NCBI RefSeq assembly: GCF_027409185.1
Contig: NC_084471.1
Coordinates: 6,726,535 to 6,790,534 of the forward strand
DNA from: Cynocephalus volans
Lineage: Eukaryota > Chordata > Mammalia > Dermoptera > Cynocephalidae
DNA length: 64,000 nucleotides
Direction: 5' to 3'
Shown: positions 12,802-25,000 of the stretch, one piece after another
Position numbering within the stretch: position 1 is the first letter of the stretch
Layout of the letters: every line of letters starts with the position of its first letter
The notes under the pieces: generated by a model
Told to the model about the DNA's origin: nothing
The model's input: only the letters and a program-made list of their open reading frames with translations
The model's database searches: none
Made by a program: the position numbers and the translations under genes

Positions 12802-15176
12802 TGAAATGGATTGAATTGTGTCCCCCCAAAGTTTAATGTGTTTGAGCTTGGTCTCTACTGTGACAGTGTTCAGAGGGTGGGAAATCTTATCACAGTAATT
12901 GAAATGTGAGGCCTTGAAAAGGTGATTAAGTTGATTTTTTAATGGTGGTCGGTGGGATGGTTCTGAGGGCTTCAAAAGGAGAGCACACGAGAGTCTCTCT
13001 CTCTCTGCTCTGCCGTTTCTGCCACGTGAGACCCCTGCATTGCTGGAAAGCCACCACCAAAGAAGACCCTTGTCAAATGTGTGTCCTGAACTTTGGACTT
13101 CCCAGCCTCCAAAACTGTAAGCAATAAACATTGTTTATAAATTCCCCAGTTCCAACAGGAATACTAATAGGAAGTTCCAAGCAATAGGAAGACTAATACA
13201 GAAAATTGGTACCAGATAAATGGGGTGTTGTTTACAACAAATACTTGAAAACGTGGAAGTGGCTTTGGAACTGGGTGTTGAGGAGAGGCTGGAAGAATTT
13301 GAAGGAACAGGCTAGAAAAAGGCCAGCTGATGGTGGGAGTTTAAAAGACAAGAAAATCAGGGAAAGTTTGGAATTTCTTAGAAACTGGTTAAATGGTAGA
13401 GAGCAGAATGCTGATAGAAATATAGACAGTGAAGGTTTTTCTGAGAAGATCTCAAATGTAAATGAGATGAGACTTATTGGAAATTCAAGCAAAGATCACC
13501 CTTGCTGTGAACTGGCAAGGAACTTGGCTGCATTCTGCTCATGCCCAAAAGCTTTATGGAATGTGGAATTTAAAGATGCTGAAACAGAGTATTTGGTGGA
13601 AGAATTTCTAAGCAGCAAAACATTCAGGAAGCTGCATGGCTACTTGTAATGGCCTATGCTGAGTTATGGTGGCAAAGGCATGACATAAAGCCAGAATTTA
13701 AAAGGGAAGCAAAGTGTAAAGATTTAGAAAATTTGCAGCCAGGCCATGTGGTAGAGAAGCAGGGAGCATGCAATGGTGCTGCCCAGAGACTGTTTGCTAA
13801 GGAGATGAGTACAAAGGAAAGGGTTATCATGAGAAGGGGATAAAAACCTTGAAGGCATTGCAGAGATCTTGGAGGCTGTGTGTTCTTTTACAGGGCCAGA
13901 GGCCTAGGGAGACAGAATAGCCTTGGGGAACAGGCCTGAGGCACCCTCCATGGGCTTGCTGCTCAGGGCCTCCTCAGGAAGCTGCTCCCTACCGCAGCAC
14001 CCCAGCTGCTTTGGTCGCTTCAGCTGTGGCTAAATTGGCCCCAGGTGTGGTTGGACCCACAGCTTTGGAAAATATAAGCCAGAAGGCTTGGTGGCATCCA
14101 AATGGTGTTAGGTCTGCAGGCTCGCAGGAGGCCAGAGCTGTGAAGCCTTGGGAGCCTCCACCCCAATTTCAAAGGATGTATGGAAAAGCCTGGGGATCCA
14201 GAAAGAGATCTGTTGCAGGAGCAGAGTTACCACATACAGCCTTCACTAGATCAATGCCAAGTGGAAATGCAGGGTTGGAGGTGCAGCAGGAAAACCCCAC
14301 CAAGGCCATGTCTAGTGGAGCCACGGGAGTGGGACTGCCACGGAGACCCCAGAATTGTGGAGCTACCAATGTGCAATGCCAGCCTGCAAGAGCTGAGGCA
14401 TGGCCTCAGACTAGGAAAGCCATAGGAGCAGAGCTGCCCAAGGCTTGAGGACCCAACCCCCACACCAGTGTGCAGAGGACGTCAGATGTGGAGCCGAGGT
14501 ACGTAATTCACCAGGTTTGAGATTTAATGCCTGCCCTGCTGGATTTCAGACTTGTTTAGGACCAGTTACCCCTTCTGTATGGCTTATTTCTCCCTTTTTG
14601 AATAGGAATATGTACCCTATTCTTGTCCCACCATTGTATCTTTGCAGTAGATAACTTGTTTTGATTTCACAGATGGGACTTTAAACTTTGGACTTTTGAG
14701 TTGAAACAAGTCAAAACTAGGGGATGAATCTACTTGTATGTGAAAAGGACATGAGTTTTGGGGGGCCAGGGGCAGAATGCAATGGATTGAATTGTGTCCC
14801 CCCCCCAAAGTTTAATGTGTTGGAGGCTTGGTCCCCACTGTGACAGTGTCATGAGGGCAGGAAAACCTATTACAGTAATTGAAAAGTGGGGCCTTGAAGA
14901 GGTGATTAAGTTGATGGTTTAATGGTGGTCAGGGGTGTGTTTCTGAGGGCTTTAAAAGGAGAGTGGAAGAGAGTCTCTCACTCTCTGCTCTGCCATTTTC
15001 TGCCATGTGAGACCCCTGCATTGCTGGAGAGCCACCATCAAAGAAGACCCTCTTCAGATGTGTACCCTGGACTTTGGACCTCCCAGCCTCCAAAACTGTA
15101 AGCAATAAATATTGTTTCTTTGTAAATCACCCAGTTCCAAGTATTTTGTTATAAGCAACAAAAACAAACTAATATG
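12802..15176 (+). mobile_element. MaLR endogenous element with both LTRs and internal region
   Basis: Two LTRs of about 399 bp (12802-13200 and 14778-15176) are colinear and very similar ('ttgaattgtgtccccccaaa', 'ctccaaaactgtaagcaata', 'aactaata' ends). They flank a 1.58-kb internal region. The internal start 'gaaaattggtaccag', then 'gtggctttggaactgggtg', matches the MST/THE1-type MaLR internal sequence. MaLRs lack pol. The 147-codon open frame at 13206-13649 is a relic of the internal region with no known function. Poly-C runs near 14800 differ between the LTRs. Confidence 0.88.
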
Positions 15177-15177
15177 A

Positions 15178-15250
15178 CTAAACTGATGCTGATGATGCTG
15201 ATGGTGACAGTGATGATGATGACGATGATGACAGAGGTGATGATGTCATC
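15178..15250 (+). repeat. GAT trinucleotide microsatellite, right part
   Basis: 'tgatgctgatgatgctgatg' then 'gtgacagtgatgatgatgac'. It continues the tract ending at 12801. Confidence 0.85.
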
Positions 15251-16560
15251 TAACATTCATTGAATGTCATGTGTTCAGCAATGTTTCAAGCTCTAAGGAA
15301 ACTAATTCTCAGAGAGGTAAATGACTTGTCCAGGGTCACAGAATGAAGAGAGACTTATACCCCAGAGCCTGACTCAAGCGTCGCACTCTAACACTGCACC
15401 CCCAGCCTCTTCTCTCCTGGGCTGTGAGCTCTCCTGAGACAGAGCTCACTCTGAGCTCTCTCTTTATCCCCAACTCCAAGCCCTGGGCCTGCACACAGCA
15501 GATGCTCCATGAAGGTCTGCTAGGAATGGTCTGTGCATGATGATTTGCACAGACGTAAAAACCCACCTGGGTGTTGATGCTTCACCTTTTAGCAATAAGC
15601 ACATGCATTGACGTGAAAGGCTTATGGATAAATGAGGGCATTCATGCAACTGTTGGCCAACTCAGGATCATTTCTAGGACATCCCCATCATCCATTTTCA
15701 GACTAGCCAGGCCCCACAGAATCTCAGCCAGGCCCCTCAGAATTGCTGTCCCATCTCATCCCAGGCCCCCACTGACCGAGAGACCTAGAATGTTCCGTGG
15801 GACACACTCTCTAACAGGTGAGGACCCTGTGAGCTCTGGGGTGAGAATGGCCTGTGATACCCCTCTGCCTGCCACTGCCCATGTCTTACAAGGAAAGAAG
15901 GCTGGTGGAGCAGGGATGGGGGAGGGGAGGGGACAGTGACAGCTTTGATTCATTGCCAAAAAAAAAAAAAAAGAAGTGGAGGAACACACTTTTCTTCAGA
16001 CAAGCTGTTCGCTTACCAGATGACTTTGGTGAAAAGAAAAAAAAAATCCTAGCACCATCTGTTCCCATAGCGGGGCTGGTGTGGGCCTGGGGCTTCCTGC
16101 AGCTCAGGCGGCCAGACCCAGTTTCAGAATCCGAGACAGCTGCCCCTGGATTATTTTGGGAAGCGGCTCAACTCTGAGGCACCCCGGCCTTCGAGGCATT
16201 TCCCGTCACTCCGAAGCTGTTTGCACACCCAGCCCAAGGCTGCCAGCTCCTTCTCTGGCCCTGGACGCCTTCCAGTTCTGCCCACTGTCATTATCCCACT
16301 TCCAACTTCTGCTGCAACTTCAGCTGGAGTCAGATTTCTTGGGATGGAGAAAGAGGGAGAGCGAAGGCCATGGACGAACGGACTGAATGGGCTGGATGGA
16401 GGGGAGGCCTTCTTGCTCCCCCTCTTCTCAGTCTCCTTTGTGGGAGCCACTTCCTCCACCTGCCCCCAAGCACCAGGACCCCCACGGTTCCATCCATCCC
16501 ACAGCTCATCCTCTCCCCGACTCTGTCCTCAAGGGACGTCCCCCACTCCTCCTGTGGATG
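15251..16560. other. intergenic with MIR fragment, no gene
   Basis: About 15255-15400 resembles a minus-strand MIR ('ctcagagaggtaaatgactt' then 'gtccagggtcacag'). Homopolymer A tracts lie at about 15959-15972 and 16036-16047. The rest is unassigned, with no exon-like signal. Confidence 0.5.
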
Positions 16561-16569
16561 ATAAATTCC

Positions 16570-17700
16570 TGGGGTGGATGGGACGAGGGCATCTTAGGCA
16601 AGAGATCCCAGAACCAAAAGGCCTGTGAAAAGTATGGGGATTTCAGGGAAGCACCTGAAAAGTTTGGAAAGGTTAAGGCAGGAGAGGAGTGAGACTGCTG
16701 AGCAGGAAGACCACAGAGCCAGCAGCACCGGGAGCACCGGAGCTTCAGCTGCTACCCGGAGGCTGGGACCTGGAGTGTCAGAGCAGGGCACTAATGAGAT
16801 TGAGTTTCCAGGACAGATCTGGCTGCTGGTGTGGAATTGCAGTCAGAGGAGACGAGGCACGGAGACCAGCTGGAAAGTCACTGCAGCCGTCCGTGACAGA
16901 CAGTGAAGGCATGCACTTCTAGGGGAAAGGGGAGAGGGCACGAGTTGGAGAGGCAAGCAGGGGACAGAAAAGACAGGACTTGGTGCTCAGGTGGGAGAAG
17001 AGCAAGCTGCAGTTCTCAGGCCTGAGGAGAACTGCTGGGAGGGGCCAGTCAAAGAGCTGGGGAGTCAGGAGGCAGGACAGGGTGAGGACCAGGGGAAGGA
17101 GGGAGTTCTGACTTGGCTGTGGTGAGTTTGGGGTGGGGTGGAAGCTGTGCCCTAGGCAGTTTAAAAATGTGGGTCTGGTCAGAAAGTAGAATGGTGGCTG
17201 CCAGGGGCTAGGGGAGGAGGGAGCGGGGAGTTATTGTCTAATGGACACAGAGCTTCAGTTTTGCAAGATGAAAAGAGTTATGGAGATGGACAGTGGTGAT
17301 GGTTGCACAATAATACAAATGTAATTAATATTGCTGAACTGTACACTTAATAATGGTTAAGATGGTACATTTTGTGCTATGTGTATTTTACCACCATAAA
17401 AAACATGGAAGAAAGAAAAACAAAGAAATGTGGGTCTGGAGCTCAGTGCTGGAGCTGGACCAGAGGTGGGAGAGGGATTCTGGGGAACCAGCTGAAAGCA
17501 GTTTAGAAAGTTTGGGGCAGGAGAGGACTGAGACCATGGTGAGCAGGAAGACCACAGAGCCAGCAGCACCAGGAGCACCCAGAGCATCAGCACCTGCCTC
17601 CTCAGAGATGGGGAGGAGCGTGGAGGCAAAAGACATCACCAGGAAAGGCACGGGGTATAAACAGGACTGAGATCCACCACTTCACCTTCCGGGAGCCAGA
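16570..17700. repeat. two similar diverged blocks split by an L1 insertion
   Basis: Blocks at about 16634-16745 and 17468-17580 align along their length. They share 'gagcaggaagaccacagagc' followed by 'cagcagcacc(a/g)ggagcacc'. The family is unassigned. The intervening 17179-17425 is an L1 3' end. Confidence 0.7.
17179..17425 (+). mobile_element. 5'-truncated L1 3' end with 14-bp target-site duplication
   Basis: A standard L1M 3' end ('ggctgccaggggctagggga', 'ggttgcaca', 'gtacacttaataatggttaa', 'ttttaccaccataaaaaa'). It is bracketed by identical copies of aaatgtgggtctgg at 17165-17178 and 17426-17439. Confidence 0.92.
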
Positions 17701-18204
17701 GGAAAAGAAGCCCAAAGAAACTCAAGGGAGAATGGAAGGTGAAACAGGAATTCAAGGAAGAGCCTGGGTCAGTGATGCTTGATTAGAATGAAGCTGAAAT
17801 GGAATCCTGGATCTGGCAATACAAAGGCCCTACCTTCCAGCCATGGTAGAACAGTAGGATCTGAATCTACTATCCTGTCTTCCAGACAAAATATCTGTAA
17901 GCAATGGTTCTCAGGCCATTGTCACTGGACAACATACAGCAAAGGAGGGCAATCCCTGAGAGGAAATAAAATGAGGCAAGCCCTATAAGTGCTTCGGCCT
18001 ACTGCTTAGAGAGAGTTCCAGGCTTCAGCACAGTAGGGGAACCCAAATACAGCCCAGAGTTGAGGAGATGGAATTTGGATTATAGGAAAACCAAAGCAAC
18101 TACAGTTTGTGGAGCAGAGTACCAAAGAAGAAGGAACTACACAGAGAGAGAGCTCCAAAGATCTGCAGAAGGTCCCCTGGAGCATCTGGTCAAGTATTGA
18201 TCTG

Positions 18205-18300
18205 AGGGGCTGGCCCATTAGCTCAGTTGGTTAGAGCATTGTGCTGATAACACCATGGTCTGGGGCTCCATCCCTGTACTGGTCAGCTGCCAAAAAAAAA
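18205..18300 (+). repeat. tRNA-derived SINE with perfect 13-bp duplication
   Basis: 'ggggctggcccattagctca' then 'gttggttagagc', ending 'ggtcagctgcc' and a poly(A) tail. The flanks aagtattgatctg at 18192-18204 and 18301-18313 are identical, so this is a comparatively recent insertion into the L1M 5' UTR. Confidence 0.94.
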
Positions 18301-19841
18301 AAGTATTGATCTGCACATGCCTGTGAGGAAACTTTCTTAGCATGTTATGCTGGGGCGGGGGGCGGGGGGATGCAGAGAAGAGTAAGCAAAACAATCCCTA
18401 GAGTTCAAACAGGGCATAATTTGTCAGTCACAGGGGAAAGACCTCCTAACACACAGGACGTGGGAAGGGTCCTCAGACAGGTATTGCCTCAGTAGTGAGG
18501 CCAAAGAAGTCCTAGACTAAAGTCTGCTCTGGACTCACCCCTAACACAGTGTAAAAGCAAAGCTTAAAAAGATTAAACTGATTCCAAGTAACATAACTGC
18601 ATCTCAGAAAGAGCCCAAATATATATAAAGGAATATTTTTAAAAATCTAGTGCTCAACAATGTAAATTTTTATGATGTCCAGCACTCAATTAAAAATTAT
18701 CAAGCAGGCGAAAATTAAGAAAACATGAATCATAACCAGGAGAAAAATCAGTCAATAGAAAAAATATAGAAATAACACAAATGATAGAATTAGTAGACAA
18801 GGATGTTAAAACATTATTATGAATATACTCCATATCTTCATGAATGTAGAAGAAAGCATGAATATATGAGGAGAGAAATGGAAGACATTTCTTAAAGACT
18901 CAAATTGAACTTCTTGAGATGAAAATACACAGTCTCTGAAATGAAACTACAAAGGAGGAGATTAAAGCAGAGTAGACACCACTGAAGAAAATGTCAATGA
19001 AGTTGAAAACACAGCAGTACAAAACATTCAAAATGAAACATGGAGAGAAAAAAGACAAAAAAATAAAATGAAGACAGCATCTGTGATCTGTGAGTCAATA
19101 TCAAGACACCTAACAAACATGTACTTGAAATCCAAGAAGGAGAGGGAAGGTACAGGGAGAGAGAAAAAAATATTCAAAAAAAAAAATAATGAACAAAGTT
19201 TTTCCAAATTTTATGAAAATCATAAACCCACAGAATTGAAAGGCTCAACAAACCCAAAACAGAAGAAACATGGATAATCTCACACCAGACATATCATAAT
19301 CACATTGCTGAAAAATAGTGATTAAAAAAATCTTAAAAGTAGACAAAGAAAAAAGACACAAATCTGAGTAACAAAGATAAGAGTGATGGGCAACTGCTCA
19401 ATGAAAACTATGCAAGCCAGAAGACATGGGAGCAGCATCTTTAAAGTATTAAAAAAAAAAATGTTGATCTAGAATTATATACTCAGTGGCAATATATCTT
19501 TTGAAGCCGCATCTATTTCTGCAGGCACAAAAGCTCATTAACAGCAGGCCAGCACCATATGAAATGTTAAAGGACATCTTTCAGGCAGGAGGAAAATGAT
19601 ACCAGATGGAAGAAAAAATGAAAAGCACCAGAAATGGTAAATATGTGGGTAAATATAAAAGACTTCCTTCTCAATATTTAAAAATATCTTTAAAAGACAA
19701 TTGACTTCTTTAAGCACAAATAATATATTGTGAAATTTATAGGATATGGAAAAATAAAACATATGGCAACCATAGGACAAGGCCAGGAGAGAGAAATGGA
19801 AGTAATATTATTTAAACATAGACTGTAATAAGTTTAAGATG

Positions 19842-20301
19842 CTGTAGTGGGTTGAATGGTGGCCTCTAAAAACATTTGTCCATATGCTATTCCCCAGATC
19901 TTGTGAATGTTAACTTGTTTGGAAAAAAGGTTTTTGCAGATGGAATTAATTCAAGGATCTTGAGATGACATAATCCTGGGTTGTATGGGTGGGCCCTAAA
20001 TAATAGAAGTGTCCTTATAAGAGACACACAGAGGAGGGACACAGAGAAAAGAGGAGGAAGCAATCTAACCATGGAGAAAAATATTGGAGTGATGCAGCAG
20101 CAAGTCCAGGGACACTGGTGGCCACCAGAAGCCGCAAAAGGCAAGGAACAGATTCCCCCCAAGAGCCTCCAGAGGGAAGATGACCCTCGCAGCATCCCAA
20201 TTTCAGACTTCTGGTCTCCAGAACTGTGAGGGAATAAATTTCTGTTGTTTTAAGCCTCCAAATTTGTGGTAATTTGTTATAGCAGCCACATGACACTAAT
20301 G
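19842..20301 (+). mobile_element. MLT1-type MaLR solo LTR inside L1M
   Basis: 'tgtagtgggttgaatggtgg' start, 'gtccttataagagacacaca' body and 'ctgttgttttaagcctccaa' near the end. Flanking aagatg (19836-19841 and 20302-20307) is the target duplication, and L1M sequence resumes exactly where it stopped. Confidence 0.9.
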
Positions 20302-20505
20302 AAGATGTATATTGTAAAGTCTAGAGCAACCACTAGAAAAACAAAACAAAGAAATACATGTAATAAGTCAATAATAAAAAATTTCAGAAGTTCTCAATCT
20401 AAAAGAAATAGGAAAAGAGAAAAGATATGAACAAAGCACAGATGGGACAAATGGAAAACAAATCACAAGAAGGTATCAATAATTACATCAAATTTAAATG
20501 GACTA

Positions 20506-20847
20506 GAGATGCCTAGAACAGTCAAATTCATAAAGACAAACAGTAGAACAGTGGTTACCAGGGGCTCAGGTGAGGGGAGAGTGGAGAGCTAGAGTTTAAT
20601 GGGTGGAGAGCTTCAGTATGGGATGATGAAAAAGTTCTGAAGATGGATAGTGGCGATGGGTGCACAAGAATGTGAATGTACTTAATGCCACTGAACTATA
20701 CATTTATCTTATTAATTAATTTATGTATTTGGCAGCTGGCCAGTACAGGGTTCAAATCCTGGACCTTTGTGTTATCAGCTGAATTATGTACTTAATGGCT
20801 AAAATGGTAAATTTTATGTGATGGCTATTTTACCACAATTTTTTAAA
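20506..20847 (+). mobile_element. second L1 3' end inserted in the L1M
   Basis: An L1 3' terminus ('gttaccaggggctcaggtga', 'attttaccacaa') lies between 16-bp flanks, aaatttaaatggacta at 20490-20505 and aaatgtaaatggacta at 20848-20863, with one mismatch. It carries its own SINE fragment. Confidence 0.88.
20718..20780 (-). repeat. truncated tRNA-derived SINE, minus strand
   Basis: 'ggcagctggccagtacaggg' then 'ttcaaatcctggacctttgt' is the 3' part of the same SINE family in reverse. It sits within the L1 3' end at 20506-20847. Confidence 0.82.
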
Positions 20848-22137
20848 AAATGTAAATGGACTAAACCCTACAATTAAAAGGCAGAGGTTTCTAGATTGCA
20901 TAAAAAGACACAGCTATTTGTGTCTATAACTACCCCACTTTAAATATAAAGACAGACAGTTTAAAAGTATTTTTAAAAGATATACCATGCTAACACTAAA
21001 AGAAAGCTTGAGTGACTATAGCAGACAAACAGATCTCAGAGCAAGAGATATTTCAGAGGATAAAGAACATATCAAAAGGACATAATAACCCTAGATGAAT
21101 ATGCAACTAATGAGATCTCCAATGTTTATGAAACAAAAACTGATAAATCTGAAAGGAGAAATGAAAAAATCTACAGTTACAGTTCAAGATTTTATACTCC
21201 ATCAGTAACTGATAGAAATAGTAGAGAAAACAATAGTAAGGATATGGAAGACTTGAATGACACAATCAACCAGCTTGCCCTAATTGACATTTATAGAACA
21301 CTTTGCCCAACAACAGCTGAATATCTTTTCTTTTTCAAGTGTATACAGAACATAACAGAGATAGGCCATATTCTAGTACATAAAACAAGTCACAATACAT
21401 TTCAAATGAGTTAAGTAATATAAAATATGTTCTCTGACCACAACAGAACCCAATAACCAAAAGACAGCTGGAAAAACCCAAAATATTTGTAAATTAGAGA
21501 CTTCTCAATAATCCATGGCTCAAACATAAAGTCATGTGAGAAATTAGAAAATATGATGAACTTCATGAAAGTGAAAACACAACACATCAAAATTTGTGGG
21601 ATGAGCTAAATTTAAGCCTAGAAGAAATTTATAGCATTAAAATTTATGGCATATGTTTATATTAGAAAAGAAGAATGTTCTTGATTCAATTATCTTAGTT
21701 TTCCAGTACTTTTTAGATGTCAGTTTTCCCCGATTTGATCTAAAGAATCAACACAATTCCAATCAAGATCTCAGTAGGCTTTTTTTTGTAGAAAATGATA
21801 AACTGATTCTAAAATTTACATAAATCAAAAGAATTAAAAGGACCTAGAAGAACCAAAACGCTGTTTCCAAGGAAGAACAAAATTATATGATATGTATTAC
21901 TTGTCTCAAGACTTATAATAAACCTGCAATAATCAAGACACTGTAGTACTGGTATAAAGATATATATGTCCACATAAAGATGTAGATTGTGCTAATCAAT
22001 AGAACAGATTAGAGCATCCAGAAATAGACCCAAAGACATATAGCAAATGGATTTTCTACAAAGTTGCCAAGGTATTTCAACAGGAAAAGAATAATCTTTA
22101 CAACAAACAGTACCACAACAACTGGACATCCATACAC

Positions 22138-22182
22138 ACAAAACAAAACAAAACAAAACAAAACAAAACAAAACAAAAACCA
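22138..22182 (+). repeat. (AAAAC)n simple repeat
   Basis: About eight tandem copies of an AAAAC unit within L1 sequence. Confidence 0.95.
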
Positions 22183-22354
22183 AAAAATCTTGACCACCTT
22201 TACCTCACCCCATATACAAAAATTAACACAAAATGGATGATAAACCTAAATATAAGAGGTAAAATTATAAAACTTCTAGATAAAAAGTTGGCAAATGATT
22301 TGAACACACATTTTACCAAAGAAGACATATAGATGGCAAAATACATGAAAAGAT

Positions 22355-22681
22355 ATTATGTACTGAGTGTTTGTGTTCCCCCAAAATTCATAGGTTGAAG
22401 CCCTAACCTCCAATGTGATGTTTTCTGGAGGTAGGGACTTTGGAGGCAATTAGGTTTAGATGAGGTCAAGAGGGTGGGGCCCCAAGATGGCATTAGTTTC
22501 CTTATGAGAAGACAAAGTGACACCAGAGTGTTTCTCTCTCTCTCTCCCCTTCCCTTCAGATCAAATCTGCTGGCACCTTTATCTTGGACTTACCAGTACC
22601 AGAACTGTGAGAAATAAATGTCTATTGTTCAAGCCACCCAGTCTATGGTATTTTGTTCCAGCAGCCCAAGGTGACTAACAC
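22355..22681 (+). mobile_element. MLT1-related MaLR LTR inside L1M
   Basis: 'gttcccccaaaattcatagg', 'ggcaattaggtttagatgag' and 'aagccacccagtctatggta' identify a MaLR LTR. L1M is interrupted between 'catgaaaagat' and 'agatgctcaatacc', giving a short agat duplication. Confidence 0.85.
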
Positions 22682-23460
22682 AGATGCTCAATACCATCAG
22701 TCATTACGGAAATGAAATTAAAACCACAATGAGATACCACCATATACCCTCTAGAATGGCTAAAAATTGAAGATGACAATTTCAAGTGTTGACAAGGATA
22801 AGCTGTAATTAGAAATCTCATACATTGCTGGTGGGAATGCAAAATGGTACATTTTGAAAAACTTCTTAGGAAAACAGTTTGGCAGTTTCTTATAAAGTAA
22901 AATACACTTACCATATGACCCAGCTATTTCAGTCCTGGGTATTTACCCAAGAAAAATGAAAACACATGTCCACACAAAGACTTTTAGGTGAATAGCAATA
23001 CTATTCATAAAAACTAAAAAATGAAAAAGAACCCTAAAGGTCCATTAACAGGCAAATGCATAAACGAATTACTGTGTAACCACATGACAGTGCTATACTC
23101 AACAATAAAAAGGAATGTGTTATTGATACAAGAAACAATGTGGGTAATAGCAATAGCATTACGTTAAGTGAAAGAAATCAGACACAAAAGGCTACATACA
23201 ATATGATAGTTTATAAGAAATTCTAGAAAAGGCAAAACGAGTGTGATAAAAAGCAGATCGGTGGCTTGCAGGGCCAGGGCTTGGAGAAGGGCCATGCTGG
23301 AACTTGTGGGGTGAGGGGAATGTTCTGTCTTAATCACTGCAGTGGTAGTTACACAACTGTATACATTTGTCAAAACTCATCAAACTACACTTCAAATTGG
23401 GAAATTTTACCATTCATAAATCATCCCTCAATAAAGCTACAAAACAATTTAAATTGTTGT

Positions 23461-25000
23461 AAATTTGCTGTCAGATGGACCGAGGATGAAGAGTTGGCCA
23501 GGCAGAGCCAGGCTGCAGCAGGTGGGGGGCCCAAGGGGAGGAAACAAGACCCCTGGGAAGTCGGGCAGGATTTCAGGCTTTCACCAGTGAAATCTGGTAT
23601 GAAGAGGGTGAGTGAGGCCTGGGCCTGTGAATGCCTACAGGAATGCCCACGAGAGAGCAGGTGAGGCCTTACAAGGAGCATCTTAATGCAGGGGCTGCCT
23701 GAGCAGGTGGAAGGAGCTGGGCTCCAGTACAGGAGGAAGCTCCTGGCATGAGAGGAGGGACATTTCCCGAGGCAACAGGAAAGTGGGGTGAGCGTGCAGA
23801 GCAAGAGGGTGCATGTCACGTAGTTCCCACTTTCTTTTGCCCTGTGGATCAGTAAGTGAGGGGGGCAGGTGGATGGGGGACTGGGCGGAGAGGAGACCGC
23901 TCAAGACCGCCTATCCTAAGACACCAACTTCCTGGGCTCCCAATGTCTCCCCCCACAGAACATCCTCCCAAGCTCCACCAGCTGGTCTGGCAGAGATGGC
24001 CTGGCCCACCCAGCCCCCACTCCAAATCCCCTCCCCAAAGCCAAGGCTGTCAAACTGTGACAATCCCCCACCTAGCCGGCTGTCTCCTCCACAAGGGCTG
24101 GGAGCTGAGATGGCAGGGGAGGAGCCCAGAGAGGAGCAGCAGCCTGGGGCACCGGCCACCACGCTCCCCACCAGCCTCACCCCTCCCGCCCGCCGCCTTC
24201 GGCTGCTTCCTGTCAGATGCCAGCCGCTGGCAGGCTCTGCCCCACCCTGGAAACCAGTCCTGGACCGATCATGCTCAATCCCCTACAAGCATCTTTTTCT
24301 TTGGAAAACGTGTGCAGTAGACGCCAAGTCTCACTAAAGAGAGTTAAGTTGCTCCCTGGAGACAGACTGGAGACAACCTGAACACACTAATCAACCACAA
24401 AGACTTCTTGTTCGTGACTTTTGGGCAAAACTCACGATCGCAACGACAGGGGTGGGCCTGGGCCGAGGTTCCTTTGGCGAGTACCGGATGGCTTCTCTGA
24501 GGGGTGTGGGGGCTTGGTTTTGGAGGCACAAGGGGCTCCTGCCATCACTCTCAGTGACAGCAGGTGGGTGGCAAGTCGCTGAGTGTGGAGGGGTAGGAGC
24601 CTTGGACCCTCAAGCCCTGGGTGAAGGTCCACTTTGCTGGGCTCCCACAGCCCTGGACCCGGTGAGGAGAGGTGACTCCGACCACGAGCGGTGCAGCGGG
24701 GATTAGTGCAGATTTGTGCCTGTGTACGGCCCTTCCCAAGACACCGGCAGGCTCCAGAATCCCACCCAGAAACCCTTCTGTTAAAATAAACTGGGCAAGG
24801 CCAGAGCTTGGCTTGAAACAGATCCACATTTGGTGGGTTCAAAGATACTCAGACAGATAGAAACAGGGGACAGGGTGGGAGGGAAGACATGTCACAAACA
24901 CACAGGAACACGGCTGGACTGTGGGGAGACCCCATGACCTCGGGCCTTGCAGCTGGGCCCGGCAGGCAAGCTCTGGGAAGCAGCTTCTAGGGCAGGGACG
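23461..25000. other. PARVG 3' flank, including its 3' UTR of unknown extent
   Basis: The PARVG mRNA must continue below 25001 here. No canonical poly(A) signal is visible on the minus strand down to the L1 at 23460. There is no other gene. Confidence 0.6.

Larger units (their letters stand above)
17765..23460 (+). mobile_element. mosaic L1M element (5'UTR, ORF1, part of ORF2, 3' end), with nested insertions
   Basis: The sequence tracks an old L1M in order. The 5' UTR runs about 17765-18650 ('gctccaaagatctgcagaag', 'taacataactgcatctcaga'). ORF1 remnants run about 18720-19830 ('tcaacaaacccaaaac', 'gaaatgttaaaggacatctt'). The start of ORF2 runs about 20308-21690 ('acccactttaaatataaaga', 'ataccatgctaacactaa'). 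Later ORF2 follows to about 22350 and the 3' end lies at about 22685-23460. The middle of ORF2 is missing, and every frame has stops. Insertions inside it are a SINE (18205), an MLT1 LTR (19842), a second L1 (20506) and another LTR (22355). Confidence 0.85.

Noticed and set aside
13206-13649. 147-codon open frame
   Set aside because: It lies in the internal region of a MaLR element, which encodes no known functional protein.
18205-18300. tRNA-Ile-like sequence as a functional tRNA gene
   Set aside because: Mismatched stems, a degenerate B-box, an A-tail and a target-site duplication mark it as a SINE. The same holds for the other copies.
1-25000. 3' end of SHISAL1 (KIAA1644), the next gene in human
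   Set aside because: Expected from human gene order in the opposite orientation, but no exon or conserved UTR could be recognised, so it probably lies beyond the window.
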